Shown here: positions 1 through 8,592 of the stretch, piece after piece | Position numbering within the stretch: position 1 is the stretch's first letter | Layout: every line of letters starts with the position of its first letter | NCBI GenBank assembly: GCA_011620785.1 | Contig: WOYM01000099.1 | Location: 1-50,002 of the forward strand | Origin: Methanothrix sp. | GTDB lineage: Archaea; Halobacteriota; Methanosarcinia; Methanotrichales; Methanotrichaceae | Length of the DNA stretch: 50,002 nucleotides | Direction: 5' to 3' | Made by a program: the position numbers and the translations under genes | The notes under the pieces: generated by a model | What the model was told of the DNA's origin: nothing | Seen by the model: the letters and a program-made list of their open reading frames with translations, nothing else | The model's database searches: none

Positions 1-125
1 TAAAACCTCCATCACAATGAAAGGTGCTATCTCCTCTGCTCTCCTGGCGATCAAGATCCTTCTCCTCTATTGGCAGTCCAGTTGCCAGTTCGCCTAAATA
101 ATGCCTTTCATTGGCATCTCACTCA
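1..125 (-). other. Possible partial downstream gene, frameshifted
   Basis: The minus strand immediately after the GCS2-like gene begins with an ATGA overlap (stop of the GCS2 gene and an ATG), but that frame stops after about ten codons. One frame over, the sequence is open to the window edge and has coding-like composition (reads LGELATGLPIEEKDLDRQES and onward, with no start codon of its own). One missing or added base near position 100 would join the two. It could be the frameshifted beginning of a fifth operon gene, or chance. I do not recognise the product, and only about 40 codons lie inside the window. Confidence 0.25.
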
Positions 126-1304
126 TCCGCAGCGCCCCGGCTCAGCAGAATATGGGATGTTCTCCTTCAGGCACCAGGCCAGCTGAGAGAGCATGGGCAA
201 GATCTCCTTCTCCTCCTTTTGCCTTTGTACCATGATCTCAGCCAGGCTGCCCTGCTCGATTCTCTTTTCGATCAGGGGAAGATACCGTTGCTCCTCACGG
301 GTGGCGTTCCTCTCTGCCAGGGCATAAAGCCTCTCCAGCTCCGGTCTCATGGCCGCCACCCCGCGACGCATGCTATCCTCCAGCATCGCTAATAGATGGC
401 TCTCATCCTCCTCCAGCTCCAAGTCAGTGCGAAGGAGGGCCATGATGAAAGCACAGATCGCCATATCCGAATGCAGACACTCCTGCTCATCAATGGCCTT
501 GATCTCCAGGCACCTCCTGGTGAAGCGCACGATCTCCCCTCTGGAGTTCACCCACTCGTGGCAAAGTATCTGAGCATGCTGCTTTTTCAATTCCCGATAG
601 ATATTGCGGTTGATCACGACATAATCTCTGATTCCCTCCAGCCTCTCGGGAATCACATTCCGGCAGATCTGGGGGATCTGGGACTGATTTCTTCGGTAGT
701 ACACCAGCCGGCTGTCCATATATGAATTGACTTGTCCCTCGACAAAGGGAGAGGAGGCAGTCACCGCTACCAGATAGGGCATGAGCGAGCGAATCTTGTT
801 GAACATCCCCACCAGCTCCTCCTCATCCCTATAAGGAATATTGATCTGCAGCGCCTGGATGTTCAGCCAGCCATGCTGCTTGATGCCAAAGAGCCGGTCG
901 TATGCCTGGTAGTAGTCCTGCTCATCGTGATCCCAGTAGGTCGTCTGATCCAGGGTTAGCAGGGGATGCATTCCCAGGCCCAGGAACTGGTACTCATTTT
1001 TCGTCGCCCGGAGAAGCTCTTGCAGTCCCGAAAAGAGATTCTCCTCCAGGCGGCAGAGGTTGCCGGGAGACGCCGGAATAAGCTCCAGGACATGCTTTTG
1101 CAGCTCTTTGGACACCCGAATTCCCCCGAAGGCCACCTCATGCTCTACCCTGCCATTTATTCTCTCGATGATCCTGTCGGATATGGCCAGGGGGCGGAAG
1201 ATGTTATCGTTTATGGAGTACTCGTGCTCCGTTCCCAGAAGAGATTGTGCTGGTACTGCCCGGTGCATTGCTGCCCTGGATACTCTCCCGAATTGCAATG
1301 GCAT
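123..1304 (-). CDS. Carboxylate-amine ligase, GCS2 (glutamate-cysteine ligase) family
   Basis: Predicted ATP-dependent ligase that joins a carboxylate (glutamate in characterised members) to an amine, probably cytoplasmic. The 393 residues carry the family's N-terminal GTEHEYS signature at residues 24-30, where GxEhE contributes metal/ATP ligands. The body follows the YbdK/GCS2 pattern, with QINIPYRDEEE in the middle and TASSPFVEGQ further on. Length is typical for the family. The ATG at 1304 is preceded by GGAGG at about 1316-1320, which supports this start over the internal Met13. It is the last clear gene of a four-gene minus-strand operon, 6 bases after the YkgJ-like gene. Family membership is well supported. 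The substrate is unknown, and glutathione synthesis should not be assumed in a methanogen. Confidence 0.85.
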   Translation of the reverse strand: MPLQFGRVSRAAMHRAVPAQSLLGTEHEYSINDNIFRPLAISDRIIERINGRVEHEVAFGGIRVSKELQKHVLELIPASPGNLCRLEENLFSGLQELLRATKNEYQFLGLGMHPLLTLDQTTYWDHDEQDYYQAYDRLFGIKQHGWLNIQALQINIPYRDEEELVGMFNKIRSLMPYLVAVTASSPFVEGQVNSYMDSRLVYYRRNQSQIPQICRNVIPERLEGIRDYVVINRNIYRELKKQHAQILCHEWVNSRGEIVRFTRRCLEIKAIDEQECLHSDMAICAFIMALLRTDLELEEDESHLLAMLEDSMRRGVAAMRPELERLYALAERNATREEQRYLPLIEKRIEQGSLAEIMVQRQKEEKEILPMLSQLAWCLKENIPYSAEPGRCG

Positions 1305-1310
1305 TCCTTT

Positions 1311-1802
1311 TCAGTCCTCCAGCCGGATCTCCGCCACAAGATCAGTCTGGGGCTCATCGATCTGTAGAATCTGGGCCATCTCCTCCTCAGGCACGCTTCT
1401 TATCAGATCCATGATCTTCTCCACTGAGGTCTCGAAGAGGGCATCGTATGCCTTCCGGTTAGCCCTTAGGAATCGAACCATGGGACAGATGTTCTCCCTC
1501 TTGAGGAATATCTGCAGCATATCACCCTCAATATCAAAGGTGAACGGCCCGGCTACGCAGGTCTCAGGCTTGATATCATGGATGCTGCACTTCCCATCCC
1601 GGAAGAGCACACAGAATCCATCCTGCCTGAGGCAGAGCCTCTTATATCCGACAAACTCGATCGCATCCGCGCTGACGCCGTTTTCCATAAGCATGTCGAT
1701 CCGCTTCTGGCTCAGGGGAGGCCTGGCCTCAAAGCAGCAGCCACCAGCCAGATGGCAATCATCGCAGGCCCGGCTCAAGGCCTGGCAAAGGTCCTCATCC
1801 AT
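1311..1802 (-). CDS. YkgJ-family cysteine cluster protein
   Basis: A 163-residue protein of the YkgJ (zinc- or iron-chelating CxxCxxCC) family. Cysteines at about residues 6, 13, 16, 22 and 23 form the N-terminal cluster (CDDCHLAGGCC). A second set follows in RLCLRQDGFC, GKCSIHDIKPETC and, later, ENICPMVRF. The family is thought to bind a metal or Fe-S centre, but no reaction is established. It sits 7 bases downstream of the ATP-grasp ligase and 6 bases upstream of the GCS2-like ligase, so it is almost certainly co-transcribed with both. That position suggests it modifies, protects or loads the product of the ligases (inference). The ATG at 1802 is close to the ATP-grasp stop. Confidence 0.85.
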   Translation of the reverse strand: MDEDLCQALSRACDDCHLAGGCCFEARPPLSQKRIDMLMENGVSADAIEFVGYKRLCLRQDGFCVLFRDGKCSIHDIKPETCVAGPFTFDIEGDMLQIFLKRENICPMVRFLRANRKAYDALFETSVEKIMDLIRSVPEEEMAQILQIDEPQTDLVAEIRLED

Positions 1803-1809
1803 TCAAATA

Positions 1810-2820
1810 TCATCTCTTCGAGTAGATGTCGCTCTCGCCCAATTGGCCGACCTGTATACAGGCGGATTCTGCTTCCTGCGGATATCTGCCCATCAGACCG
1901 GCAGAAGAGATCGTCTCCATGGAAAGGTCGCGGGCATCGTCCAGAGCCTGGGCGGACACGAGATGAGAGATGATCTGTCCGAACATCTCCGGGTAATGTT
2001 CATCCTCTCCCCCTTCCAGGGAGGGATTGTCGTTCACCTCTATGACGAAGAGCTTTCCGTTGCTCTCTTTTATGTCCACCCCATACAATCCTTTACCGAT
2101 AGCCCCTGCCGCATGCTTTCCCAGATCTATCACCTCTGGCGGCACCTGATCTGCGGGCACGCTCTCCACATCGCAGTAGACGATATGGCCGTTGACAGAA
2201 GCCTGGATTTTGAAGGTCTCCGAGGGTATGATATACCGGCAGGCGTAAAGCAACTGGCCATTGATCACCCCCACCCGCCAGTCGAACCGGCTCTCGATGT
2301 ACTCCTGAACCACAATCCAGTCGGATAGCTTGAAGAACCTCTTGGCCACCTTCAAGAGCTCCTCCACATCCGAGACCTTCTCCACCCGCACGGAGAAGGA
2401 TGTTGACGGCTCTTTGAGAATCAGTGGGCTGCCCAGCTCATCGAAAAGCTGCCTGGCCTGCCGGTCATCTAATTCCCTCTTCTTCAGAAACCTGGTCTTA
2501 GGTATGGAGACGTTCTCTTTCTGCAGGTGCATGTACATGTTTATCTTGTCGGCGCAGATCCTGATGGATGTGGGGTCGTCTATCACCGGCACGCCGTACA
2601 TCTCCGCCATCCTGGCGGCCACATAGGTGGTGTTCATGGGATCGGTGTCGGCACGGATGAAGAGCGCATCCAGTCGGGGAATCTTTTTCATATCCACGGG
2701 AAAGATGAACTCGACGGTATGGCCCATGCTCTCTGCTACATCCCGGCACTTCACCAGGGCCATGAGCTGAGAGGAGCTGCTCAATGTCTTTCTATTGACG
2801 AAGATTCCAAGTTTACTCAA
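1810..2820 (-). CDS. RimK-type ATP-grasp ligase
   Basis: A 336-residue ATP-grasp enzyme of the RimK/LysX-like group, which activates a carboxylate as acyl phosphate and joins it to an amine. Visible features are an N-terminal Rossmann-like pre-ATP-grasp region with FIRADTDPMNTTY, the nucleotide lysine segment SPLILKEPSTSFS, the adenine-site WIVVQEYIESRFDWRV, and the Mg-binding end GVDIKESNGKLFVIEVNDNPSLEGG with Glu and Asn ligands. The start is a TTG at 2818-2820. It is supported by a strong AGGGTGA Shine-Dalgarno six bases upstream and overlaps the end of the preceding gene by 8 bases, so the two are translationally coupled. Substrates are unknown. It is not obviously MfnD (tyramine-glutamate ligase) or MptN/CofF. 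Confidence 0.85.
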   Translation of the reverse strand: MSKLGIFVNRKTLSSSSQLMALVKCRDVAESMGHTVEFIFPVDMKKIPRLDALFIRADTDPMNTTYVAARMAEMYGVPVIDDPTSIRICADKINMYMHLQKENVSIPKTRFLKKRELDDRQARQLFDELGSPLILKEPSTSFSVRVEKVSDVEELLKVAKRFFKLSDWIVVQEYIESRFDWRVGVINGQLLYACRYIIPSETFKIQASVNGHIVYCDVESVPADQVPPEVIDLGKHAAGAIGKGLYGVDIKESNGKLFVIEVNDNPSLEGGEDEHYPEMFGQIISHLVSAQALDDARDLSMETISSAGLMGRYPQEAESACIQVGQLGESDIYSKR

Positions 2821-3469
2821 AGCGTTTCACCCTCTTGTCCAGAAGGTCCTGGAGCATTTCTTTTTCCTCTTTGGATAATTGAGAGTATTTCACCGGCGCC
2901 AGAGATGAGAGATTATGGGTGCCAGAATTGTCCTTCACCATTACGATCTCCACCAAGGGCAGCTTGAAGACCTGGTAGATCTTCTCCGCAATCTCCGCTA
3001 CCTCTTCACAGCAGTTCAGGCTCCTGCCGAAAATGGAGACACATCTGATCACGGCCGAGGTATCAGCAATCTTCTGGTAGCAGAAAGGATACCTTCCGTG
3101 GTTGGTGATGTGCTTTACCACCTTCTTTGCCTCGTCATGATCATTCACCAGGAAGTACTCACTGGGAGTGGAGAAGTAGTTCAGGCCATAGATGATGGCC
3201 GGAAGGGGCACGAACTGGTAGGATACAGTCCAGTCGCAGACGGAGATGCCCGCCAGCTTGGCCTTCTCCAGGCATATAGGAACGATATAGGCGTCTAAAA
3301 CATCCCTGCTGCTGGGAGTGGTTATGATTCCCTCATTCTCACTCTTGACGATGGCATAGTACGGCTCAGTCTTATAGAAGTAGCTCTCATTGACAATGTA
3401 CTGAGAGTCATCCTCCACTAAGGTGTACATTATATCCTTCTTAGGAATCTGATCCCGTCGTTGGTTCAT
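2813..3469 (-). CDS. RLAN-like protein preceding an ATP-grasp ligase
   Basis: A 218-residue protein with no membrane segment or signal peptide. Its features (NESYFYKTEPYYAIV, then a short P-S-S motif, then VPICLEKAKLAG) and its place directly before a RimK-like enzyme resemble the RLAN domain (RimK-like ATP-grasp N-terminal domain), which in other organisms is fused to or next to the ligase. The assignment rests on pattern and context, so it may instead be a lineage-specific partner. The stop overlaps the TTG start of the ATP-grasp gene. It is the first gene of the operon. The ATG at 3469 has no clear ribosome site and could be leaderless. An internal ATG at 3430 (MYTLVEDD) has AAGAAGGA just upstream and is an equally good start. 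Confidence 0.6.
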   Translation of the reverse strand: MNQRRDQIPKKDIMYTLVEDDSQYIVNESYFYKTEPYYAIVKSENEGIITTPSSRDVLDAYIVPICLEKAKLAGISVCDWTVSYQFVPLPAIIYGLNYFSTPSEYFLVNDHDEAKKVVKHITNHGRYPFCYQKIADTSAVIRCVSIFGRSLNCCEEVAEIAEKIYQVFKLPLVEIVMVKDNSGTHNLSSLAPVKYSQLSKEEKEMLQDLLDKRVKRFE

Positions 3470-3843
3470 TAAATGATCACCGCACGATCTGCGTGTGAGA
3501 GAATAGGTCTTTTACTTTGGACAGATTTGCGTCCACAAGTTCCACATTGTGCTGCCAATCAGGTTTTTTTCCAGACGGTACCCTACGGTGCCTTATGTGA
3601 CTACGGTGCCGCTCCGGATCGGATGCAACTTCAATCTCTGAAATCTGAAATCCCCGAAGAGCGTTCTAGTCCGCATGTAGTATTTATCGTTGTCGTCCAG
3701 ATGCCTTTGAACCGATCCCTGAAATCCTCCGTCCGGATCAGATTCGATTTATTCGAACAAGAAATGGAAATCGATCCCTGGAATTCAGAGATATTTCGCG
3801 AGGATATCCCAGAACCCACATTCCGCCCAATTCAAGACGGATG
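3470..3843. other. Intergenic region between two minus-strand genes
   Basis: This stretch must hold the promoter of the ligase operon (near 3490-3510 on the minus strand), but I see no convincing TATA box there. A 124-codon plus-strand reading frame spans most of it. It lacks a ribosome binding site and resembles no family, so I treat it as chance. No RNA gene or strong repeat is visible. Confidence 0.4.
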
Positions 3844-5976
3844 CTAATTTTTCTCTAATAGAGCCATCAGCTCCGCCGCACTGGTTGCTGGAAGCTGGCA
3901 GACGTGATCCGAGCAGACATAAGCCACTGCCTTTCCCTTCACCGGGACCAGATCTCTGGTAAAGGGAGCGACCACGACGATATCGCTTCCCGATACTAAA
4001 ACCACCGCTTTATTGGGCAAGAATCTGCCTCTTATCGCGGCCAGCATCTCTTTCAGTCCCATGTCCTCCAGGCTGCCGGCCAGGGCAACCTCATATGTAG
4101 GTCCCAGAGCATAGTCCAGGGCACAGAGAAGCATGGTGTACCCGAGGGGCTGGGCGGAAACTGCAGGAAGGGCAGAGCGAGCGAGGAGGGCGGCCTTCTC
4201 CTCTAAGCTTGTATCTCCCGTCAGATGCAACAGCCTGAGGAGGTTTAGGAGGGCAATGGAGTTTCCAGAGGGCAGAGCGCCATCGTAGTACTCCTTCTTT
4301 CTGACCAGCAGCTCCTCGCCATCATCCGCCGTGAAGAAAAAGCCCCCCGCTTCACCATCCCAGAAGTGCTGCTCCATGATCTCATTCAGATGGACTGCCG
4401 CCTTCAGATACTTGACATCGAATGTCGCCTCATACAGCTCGATCAATCCCCAGATGAGGAAGGCATAGTCATCCAGGTTGGCCTGAATATCTGCTCCCTG
4501 CCGGTAGCGATGCATCAGACGCCCCTCGGGAGTCCGCATCACCTCTAAGAGAAAGTCCGCTGCCCTGCTGGCCGCCATAGCGAGATCGGGATCTTGCAGG
4601 GCCCCTGCCGCCCGCGCCAGGGCAGCGATCATCAGTCCATTCCAGTCGGTGAGGATCTTGTCGTCCTTGAGGGGATGGACCCTCCTCTCTCTGGCCAAAT
4701 AGAGTCGGGATATCATATCGCTGGAGCGGCGGTACAGCTCCTCCTCCGGGATCTTCAGGGCACTAGCAGCATCGCTAAAGCTTGATCGTTGCCGGAGGAT
4801 GTTTCTTCCCCCCTCGAAGTTCCCGCTCTCATAGACATCGAATAGCCGGATCAATATCCGGAAATCCTCTTCGCCCAGGGACTCCTTTAGCTCAACTGCG
4901 GTCCAGGTGTAGAATTTGCCCTCCTCTCCCTCGCTATCCGCGTCCTCAGCCGAGTAGAAGCCTCCCTCGGGAGAGGTCATATCCCTCAAGATGTACTCCA
5001 GGATCTCGCGCACCGTCCGGGCGTACTCCTCCTCACCCGTGGCCTGATAGGCCTCAGCATAGGCCATAGCCAGGAGCGCCTGGTCATAGAGCATCTTCTC
5101 GAAGTGGGGTACGAACCACTCGGGATCAGTGGAGTATCTGTGAAATCCGAACCCCACATGATCGTAGATCCCTCCCATCCTCATGCCCTGAAGGGTGGTC
5201 TTGGCCATCTCCAGGGGCAGGATGTTTTTGGTTCTCTTCCAGCAGCGCAGAAGGAACAGTATGTGATGGGGGGTGGGAAACTTGGGGGCGGTGCCAAAGC
5301 CACCGTTCTCAGGATCGTAGATCGAAGATAGGGCGCTGTAGCCCCGGGAAAGAAGAGAAGAATCGAATGGCGACCCCGGGAGTGTGTCCTTATGAGCCTC
5401 CTTCTGCCCATCTGCCCCTTTGCCGCTCTGCCGTCCCTTCAGATGATCCACGATGATGTTCGCCGAGCTCAAGAGGCTCTCTCGATCGTTATCCCACATC
5501 TCCTTGACCTGAGCGATTAGCTCCATCAATCCCGTCAGGCCCATATGCCCTTTTTTTGGTATGTAAGTGGCAGCGAAGAAGGGTTTTTTATCAGGAGTCA
5601 TCATAACAGTCAATGGCCATCCCCCTCTGCCGCTGACAGCTATGGCCGCGGCCATGTAAATCTGGTCTATGTCCGGCCTCTCCTCCCGATCAACCTTGAT
5701 GCAGATGAAGGACTGATTCAGGAGGCGGGCCACATTGGGATCCTCAAAGGACTCGTGGGCCATGACATGACACCAGTGGCAGGTGGAGTAGCCCACAGAG
5801 AGAAAGATCGGTTTATCCTCCCTTCTGGCTGCCTCGAATGCCTCCTCTCCCCAGGGGTACCAGTCCACTGGATTACAGGCATGCTGCAATAGATAAGGGC
5901 TCTTCTCTTTGCAGAGGCGGTTTGGCTGGCAGCTGGATCTCGATGGATCTATGCCGGAACTGGGATCTTCTGTCAT
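3844..5976 (-). CDS. Thioredoxin-domain protein, DUF255/YyaL (SSP411) family
   Basis: A 710-residue homologue of bacterial YyaL and animal SPATA20. The N-terminal thioredoxin-like DUF255 domain starts at LCKEKSPYL (about residue 21) and carries the redox motif CHWCH at residues 66-70, followed by VDREERPDIDQ. The rest is an (alpha/alpha)6-barrel, glycoside-hydrolase-like region with GGFGTAPKFP, HVGFGFHRYSTD, EGGFYSAEDADSEGEEG and LTDWNGLMIAALA. The protein is full length. The family's reaction is not settled; a redox or sugar/N-acyl-amine epimerase-like role has been suggested from the fold. The ATG at 5976 has AGGT five bases upstream and a TATA-like box about 36 bases upstream, so it is probably monocistronic. 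Confidence 0.93.
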   Translation of the reverse strand: MTEDPSSGIDPSRSSCQPNRLCKEKSPYLLQHACNPVDWYPWGEEAFEAARREDKPIFLSVGYSTCHWCHVMAHESFEDPNVARLLNQSFICIKVDREERPDIDQIYMAAAIAVSGRGGWPLTVMMTPDKKPFFAATYIPKKGHMGLTGLMELIAQVKEMWDNDRESLLSSANIIVDHLKGRQSGKGADGQKEAHKDTLPGSPFDSSLLSRGYSALSSIYDPENGGFGTAPKFPTPHHILFLLRCWKRTKNILPLEMAKTTLQGMRMGGIYDHVGFGFHRYSTDPEWFVPHFEKMLYDQALLAMAYAEAYQATGEEEYARTVREILEYILRDMTSPEGGFYSAEDADSEGEEGKFYTWTAVELKESLGEEDFRILIRLFDVYESGNFEGGRNILRQRSSFSDAASALKIPEEELYRRSSDMISRLYLARERRVHPLKDDKILTDWNGLMIAALARAAGALQDPDLAMAASRAADFLLEVMRTPEGRLMHRYRQGADIQANLDDYAFLIWGLIELYEATFDVKYLKAAVHLNEIMEQHFWDGEAGGFFFTADDGEELLVRKKEYYDGALPSGNSIALLNLLRLLHLTGDTSLEEKAALLARSALPAVSAQPLGYTMLLCALDYALGPTYEVALAGSLEDMGLKEMLAAIRGRFLPNKAVVLVSGSDIVVVAPFTRDLVPVKGKAVAYVCSDHVCQLPATSAAELMALLEKN

Positions 5977-6007
5977 GGCAACCTTGGATAACTATTGATG
6001 CTTCCTT

Positions 6008-6017
6008 GTATATATCA
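6008..6017 (-). promoter_or_regulatory. TATA box for the DUF255 gene
   Basis: The minus strand reads TGATATATAC here, about 36 bases before the ATG at 5976. The predicted start of transcription, about 25 bases downstream, gives a leader of roughly 10 bases. This is a pattern match only. Confidence 0.5.
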
Positions 6018-6319
6018 GATCGGTATATCAGACAGGAATCTTGATGAGATGGATCAAATAGAGTCAAAGTCAGATTTGATCAGCGGTCTGAGATCCTGCT
6101 CTTCGCGTATAATACTAATATTATTTGTATTGTAGATCTGTCAAGGATTCGAGCCAAAATTTTTCTTCTTGTCAATGCCACCAACACCATTCTGATAAGA
6201 TCTTATGATACTTTTTAATTCAAATCTTTATGAGAATATCATCACCATTATTTTTAATATGATTGCTATCATTTCTCCGAATATTCAGATGATACTCCAT
6301 CCCGACAGTATTCGATATG
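6018..6319. other. AT-rich divergent intergenic region
   Basis: Divergent spacer between the DUF255 gene and the secreted-protein gene. It is AT-rich with several weak TATA-like strings. I see no coding frame, tRNA, strong repeat or hairpin in it. Confidence 0.4.
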
Positions 6320-6372
6320 TTTATATCCTTTTGAGATAAATTGATGGTATACTCATTGGAGTATAGGGGTGA
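6320..6372 (+). promoter_or_regulatory. Promoter and ribosome site of secreted protein gene
   Basis: TTTATATC at 6320-6327 is a good TATA box; the expected start of transcription is near 6347-6352. AGGGGTGA at 6365-6372 is a strong Shine-Dalgarno nine bases before the ATG at 6382, which fixes that start. Confidence 0.6.
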
Positions 6373-6381
6373 ATTTGAAAT

Positions 6382-7269
6382 ATGAAGGGAGTATCAGTTG
6401 CGATAGCTATAGTCGTAGCCCAATTGCTTTGCTGCATAGCGATGGCTACTCCACCGCTTGTGCCTCCTGTACAGTATGAACAGTTTTGTGAGAGCCAAAA
6501 GGTATCCGGAACCGGAATTATAGATGTTAGCACATCCATAGTCGATAAGAAGATCGCTCTCGAATACTACAATACAATGGCTGGAGATGGCGATCTCGAG
6601 CTCGACTCCGAGCATGCTTATTCGCAAAATTCCGATAAGCTGAAGAGAAATATATCCTCGGTTAACGGTGGTAACAAATCCGGCCTGAACATGTATGAGA
6701 GTACGAAATTGACCTATGCTGGAGACACGCCACTGATGGGGGCCAAGTTCCTCAATTCAAAGGCGTTCTATGGCGGCATAGGAGCCCAAGTCCAGGAGAC
6801 CTTCGCGGTGACAGAGATGGAGAAGGACCAGACGACATTCTTTGTCTCAACCACGCCATACGATCCCCAGGAGCCCGCTGATCCTCAGTGCGATGACTAC
6901 TTGAAGCTCCTTCAGACCTATTATCCTGAGGAGTACTCCAAGTACATGGCCGAATCCAAGCATAGTATAACTCCTGAGGAGCTCATAAAAAGGCTGAAGA
7001 ATGCCGGTAGGGACACCGATGCAGTCGAGAAGCTGATGACCTCAAAGGATGGTACCTATAACCCGGCCCACGTGATCGGCCTGGAGACCAAGAACTCCTT
7101 CAATGGTACCTGGGGCACGGATGCCACATGGCATAGGATATTCTACAAGGACATCAAAGCCCACGAGCTGTTCTCCGGAACATTCGAGGCTGAGAAGCTC
7201 ATAAAGTTCCATGAGAATCCCGTACCCGAAAAGGACAACCAGCCACCCTGTGATGGCATAGATTGCTAG
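6382..7269 (+). CDS. Secreted beta-rich protein, lineage-specific
   Basis: A 295-residue exported protein. Residues 1-22 (MKGVSVAIAIVVAQLLCCIA) form a signal peptide; the rest is hydrophilic with alternating polar/aromatic stretches typical of beta structure. I do not recognise a named family. Its core shows the same order of motifs as the C-terminal 160 residues of the large surface protein at the right end of the window: a GxGxxxxxxxxxxxxxxxxYxxxMxGxG opening, then PLMGAKFLNSKAFYGGIGAQVQE, then FNGTW, then an aromatic-rich KDIKAHELFSGTFEAEKLIKF strand. A shorter relative may lie at 27.2 kb. A cysteine-proline tail (PPCDGIDC) ends the protein. It is a single gene with its own promoter. A cell-surface or sheath-associated role is inferred. 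Confidence 0.85.
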   Translation: MKGVSVAIAIVVAQLLCCIAMATPPLVPPVQYEQFCESQKVSGTGIIDVSTSIVDKKIALEYYNTMAGDGDLELDSEHAYSQNSDKLKRNISSVNGGNKSGLNMYESTKLTYAGDTPLMGAKFLNSKAFYGGIGAQVQETFAVTEMEKDQTTFFVSTTPYDPQEPADPQCDDYLKLLQTYYPEEYSKYMAESKHSITPEELIKRLKNAGRDTDAVEKLMTSKDGTYNPAHVIGLETKNSFNGTWGTDATWHRIFYKDIKAHELFSGTFEAEKLIKFHENPVPEKDNQPPCDGIDC

Positions 7270-7332
7270 GCAGCTCCTGGCAATCACCTCTTTTTGCGAT
7301 TTTTATAAGGGATTGTTTAAAAAAAGAATTAC

Positions 7333-7354
7333 AGGATCGGAAGGTCACGATCCT
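7333..7354. terminator. Hairpin between convergent genes
   Basis: AGGATCG (7333-7339) and CGATCCT (7348-7354) form a perfect 7-bp stem with an 8-base loop. It sits between the convergent ends of the secreted protein gene and the acetate transporter. T-rich runs flank it on both sides (CTTTTTGCGATTTTTAT at about 7290; the minus-strand side is weaker). Confidence 0.45.
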
Positions 7355-7378
7355 TATTATGTAAAAGCTGCTACCTTT

Positions 7379-7978
7379 TTATACTGGTCCCAGTGGCAAG
7401 ACGACCTTTTTGTATACCTCATTCAAGACCTGAGCCAGTGCTGCATAGACCGCAGACAATCCGCAGATGATGCCTTCATATCCAGCCAGCGTCCCGATGG
7501 CGACGCTTCCGAAGTAGTCTCTGGCCGCCAGCAGGAAGAATAGAATGGTTAGAGTTAAGAATACTACCTGCAGAGCTCTATTGATCCTCAGGGTTCCGAT
7601 GAACATCACAAAGGTGAACAGCCCCCACATAAAGAAATAGGCCGCAAAGGCAACCTTGCTGGTTGCAGTGCCAAGGCCCTGATTGGGCATGAGGAGCAAT
7701 CCCACAAGAGTGAGCCAGAAGAGGCCGTAGGATGTGAAGGCAGTGGTCCCGAAGGTGTTGTTCTTCTTCCACTCCATTATTCCGGCGATGATCTGGGCTA
7801 TGCCGCCATAGAATATTCCCATGGCCAGGACCATTGTATTCAGCTCATAGTATCCTGCATTGTGAATATTCAGCAGAACAGTGGTCATACCAAAGCCCAT
7901 CAGGCCTAATGGAGATGGATTTGCGGTGTTATCGATTAGTCGCAGCGAACTCATCGCTCCTTTCTTAAAATCTTCCAT
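7379..7978 (-). CDS. Acetate transporter, GPR1/FUN34/YaaH (SatP/AceP) family
   Basis: A 199-residue integral membrane protein with six predicted helices and the family signature NPSPLGLMGFGMTT at residues 20-33, followed by YYELNTMVLAMGIFYGGIAQIIAG. Family members carry acetate or succinate (bacterial SatP, yeast Ady2, methanogen AceP). In an acetate-using methanogen it would import the growth substrate (inference). AGGAGGG at 7986-7992 (minus-strand reading) lies seven bases before the ATG at 7978. A TATA-like stretch TTAATATTTA lies near 8021-8035. It is monocistronic. A second possible acetate/organic-acid carrier in the window, the sodium symporter at 14.7 kb, is broken, which makes this the intact route here. 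Confidence 0.93.
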   Translation of the reverse strand: MEDFKKGAMSSLRLIDNTANPSPLGLMGFGMTTVLLNIHNAGYYELNTMVLAMGIFYGGIAQIIAGIMEWKKNNTFGTTAFTSYGLFWLTLVGLLLMPNQGLGTATSKVAFAAYFFMWGLFTFVMFIGTLRINRALQVVFLTLTILFFLLAARDYFGSVAIGTLAGYEGIICGLSAVYAALAQVLNEVYKKVVLPLGPV

Positions 7979-7992
7979 ATTCTTTCCCTCCT

Positions 7993-8561
7993 AGATTACT
8001 GATGCAGCCATCATTATATTCCTAAATATTAATCCTTTATCCTTAAAAATATTAATTGATAATAGTGCTAAATGATTGATATCAACCCCACTTAGATATC
8101 TTTTGGATAAGTTAATGATAAATAATACAATTACCAGAGTACGATGTGCTCCTGCAAATCACCCTCGCCATCAGGACTATTAATTTATATATTAAATTTT
8201 TAAGTGACATCGATTTGACTGCAACTACAAATGAATCTCACACACTGCTATAATGATAATATCTCATATGCCAATCCAAAGAGAGCGAGAATGCCAATCT
8301 AATTCAAAAAAAAATTAGAGATATTAAAGTATTTTTAAAGCTCCATATCGTATCTCTTTATCCAGAGAACATCCAAATTCCATGGCCCCCACACATTCAA
8401 TACTCTGGGGAGACCGCATACAATGGACTGGTAGATATGATGGTGGATGCTTTTTATTTTTATTTCTTGGCATATTTTTATCTCATTTCTTTATCACTTC
8501 ATCACAGAATAGTGAACCAAAATACTTTAGAATGCAATTCTGGATACCATATACAGTAAAA
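7993..8561. other. AT-rich intergenic region without recognised genes
   Basis: This stretch holds the promoter of the acetate transporter near its left end and many poly-A/T tracts, such as an AATTTATATATTAAAT block near 8180. A 66-codon plus-strand frame at 8382-8582 has no ribosome site and overlaps the promoter of the next transcript, so I reject it. No tRNA or repeat was found. Confidence 0.4.
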
Positions 8562-8570
8562 TTTATATAT
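8562..8570 (+). promoter_or_regulatory. Strong TATA box
   Basis: TTTATATAT at 8562-8570, preceded by the purine-rich AGTAAAA that suits a BRE. It is one of the best archaeal promoter matches in the window. The start of transcription expected 25-27 bases downstream falls at about 8592-8595, exactly where the stem of the RNA fold described next begins. Confidence 0.65.
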
Positions 8571-8592
8571 GATAGCAGATAAGTTAGAGCAA

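Noticed and set aside
1060..2328. Plus-strand 422-codon frame across the ligase operon
   Set aside because: Antisense to the GCS2, YkgJ and ATP-grasp genes, whose motifs are clear. The translation is rich in Ser, Arg and Ile and looks random.
1810..2820. ATP-grasp gene as the methanofuran enzyme MfnD
   Set aside because: The fold and motifs are RimK-like and the gene is not near mfnF (19 kb away). No tyramine-specific features can be seen.
3473..3847. Plus-strand 124-codon frame in the spacer between two minus-strand genes
   Set aside because: No ribosome site, no recognisable composition or motifs, and it runs into the end of the DUF255 gene.
8382..8582. 66-codon plus-strand frame before the structured leader
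   Set aside because: No ribosome site, phenylalanine-rich from AT-rich DNA, and it overlaps the TATA box at 8562.
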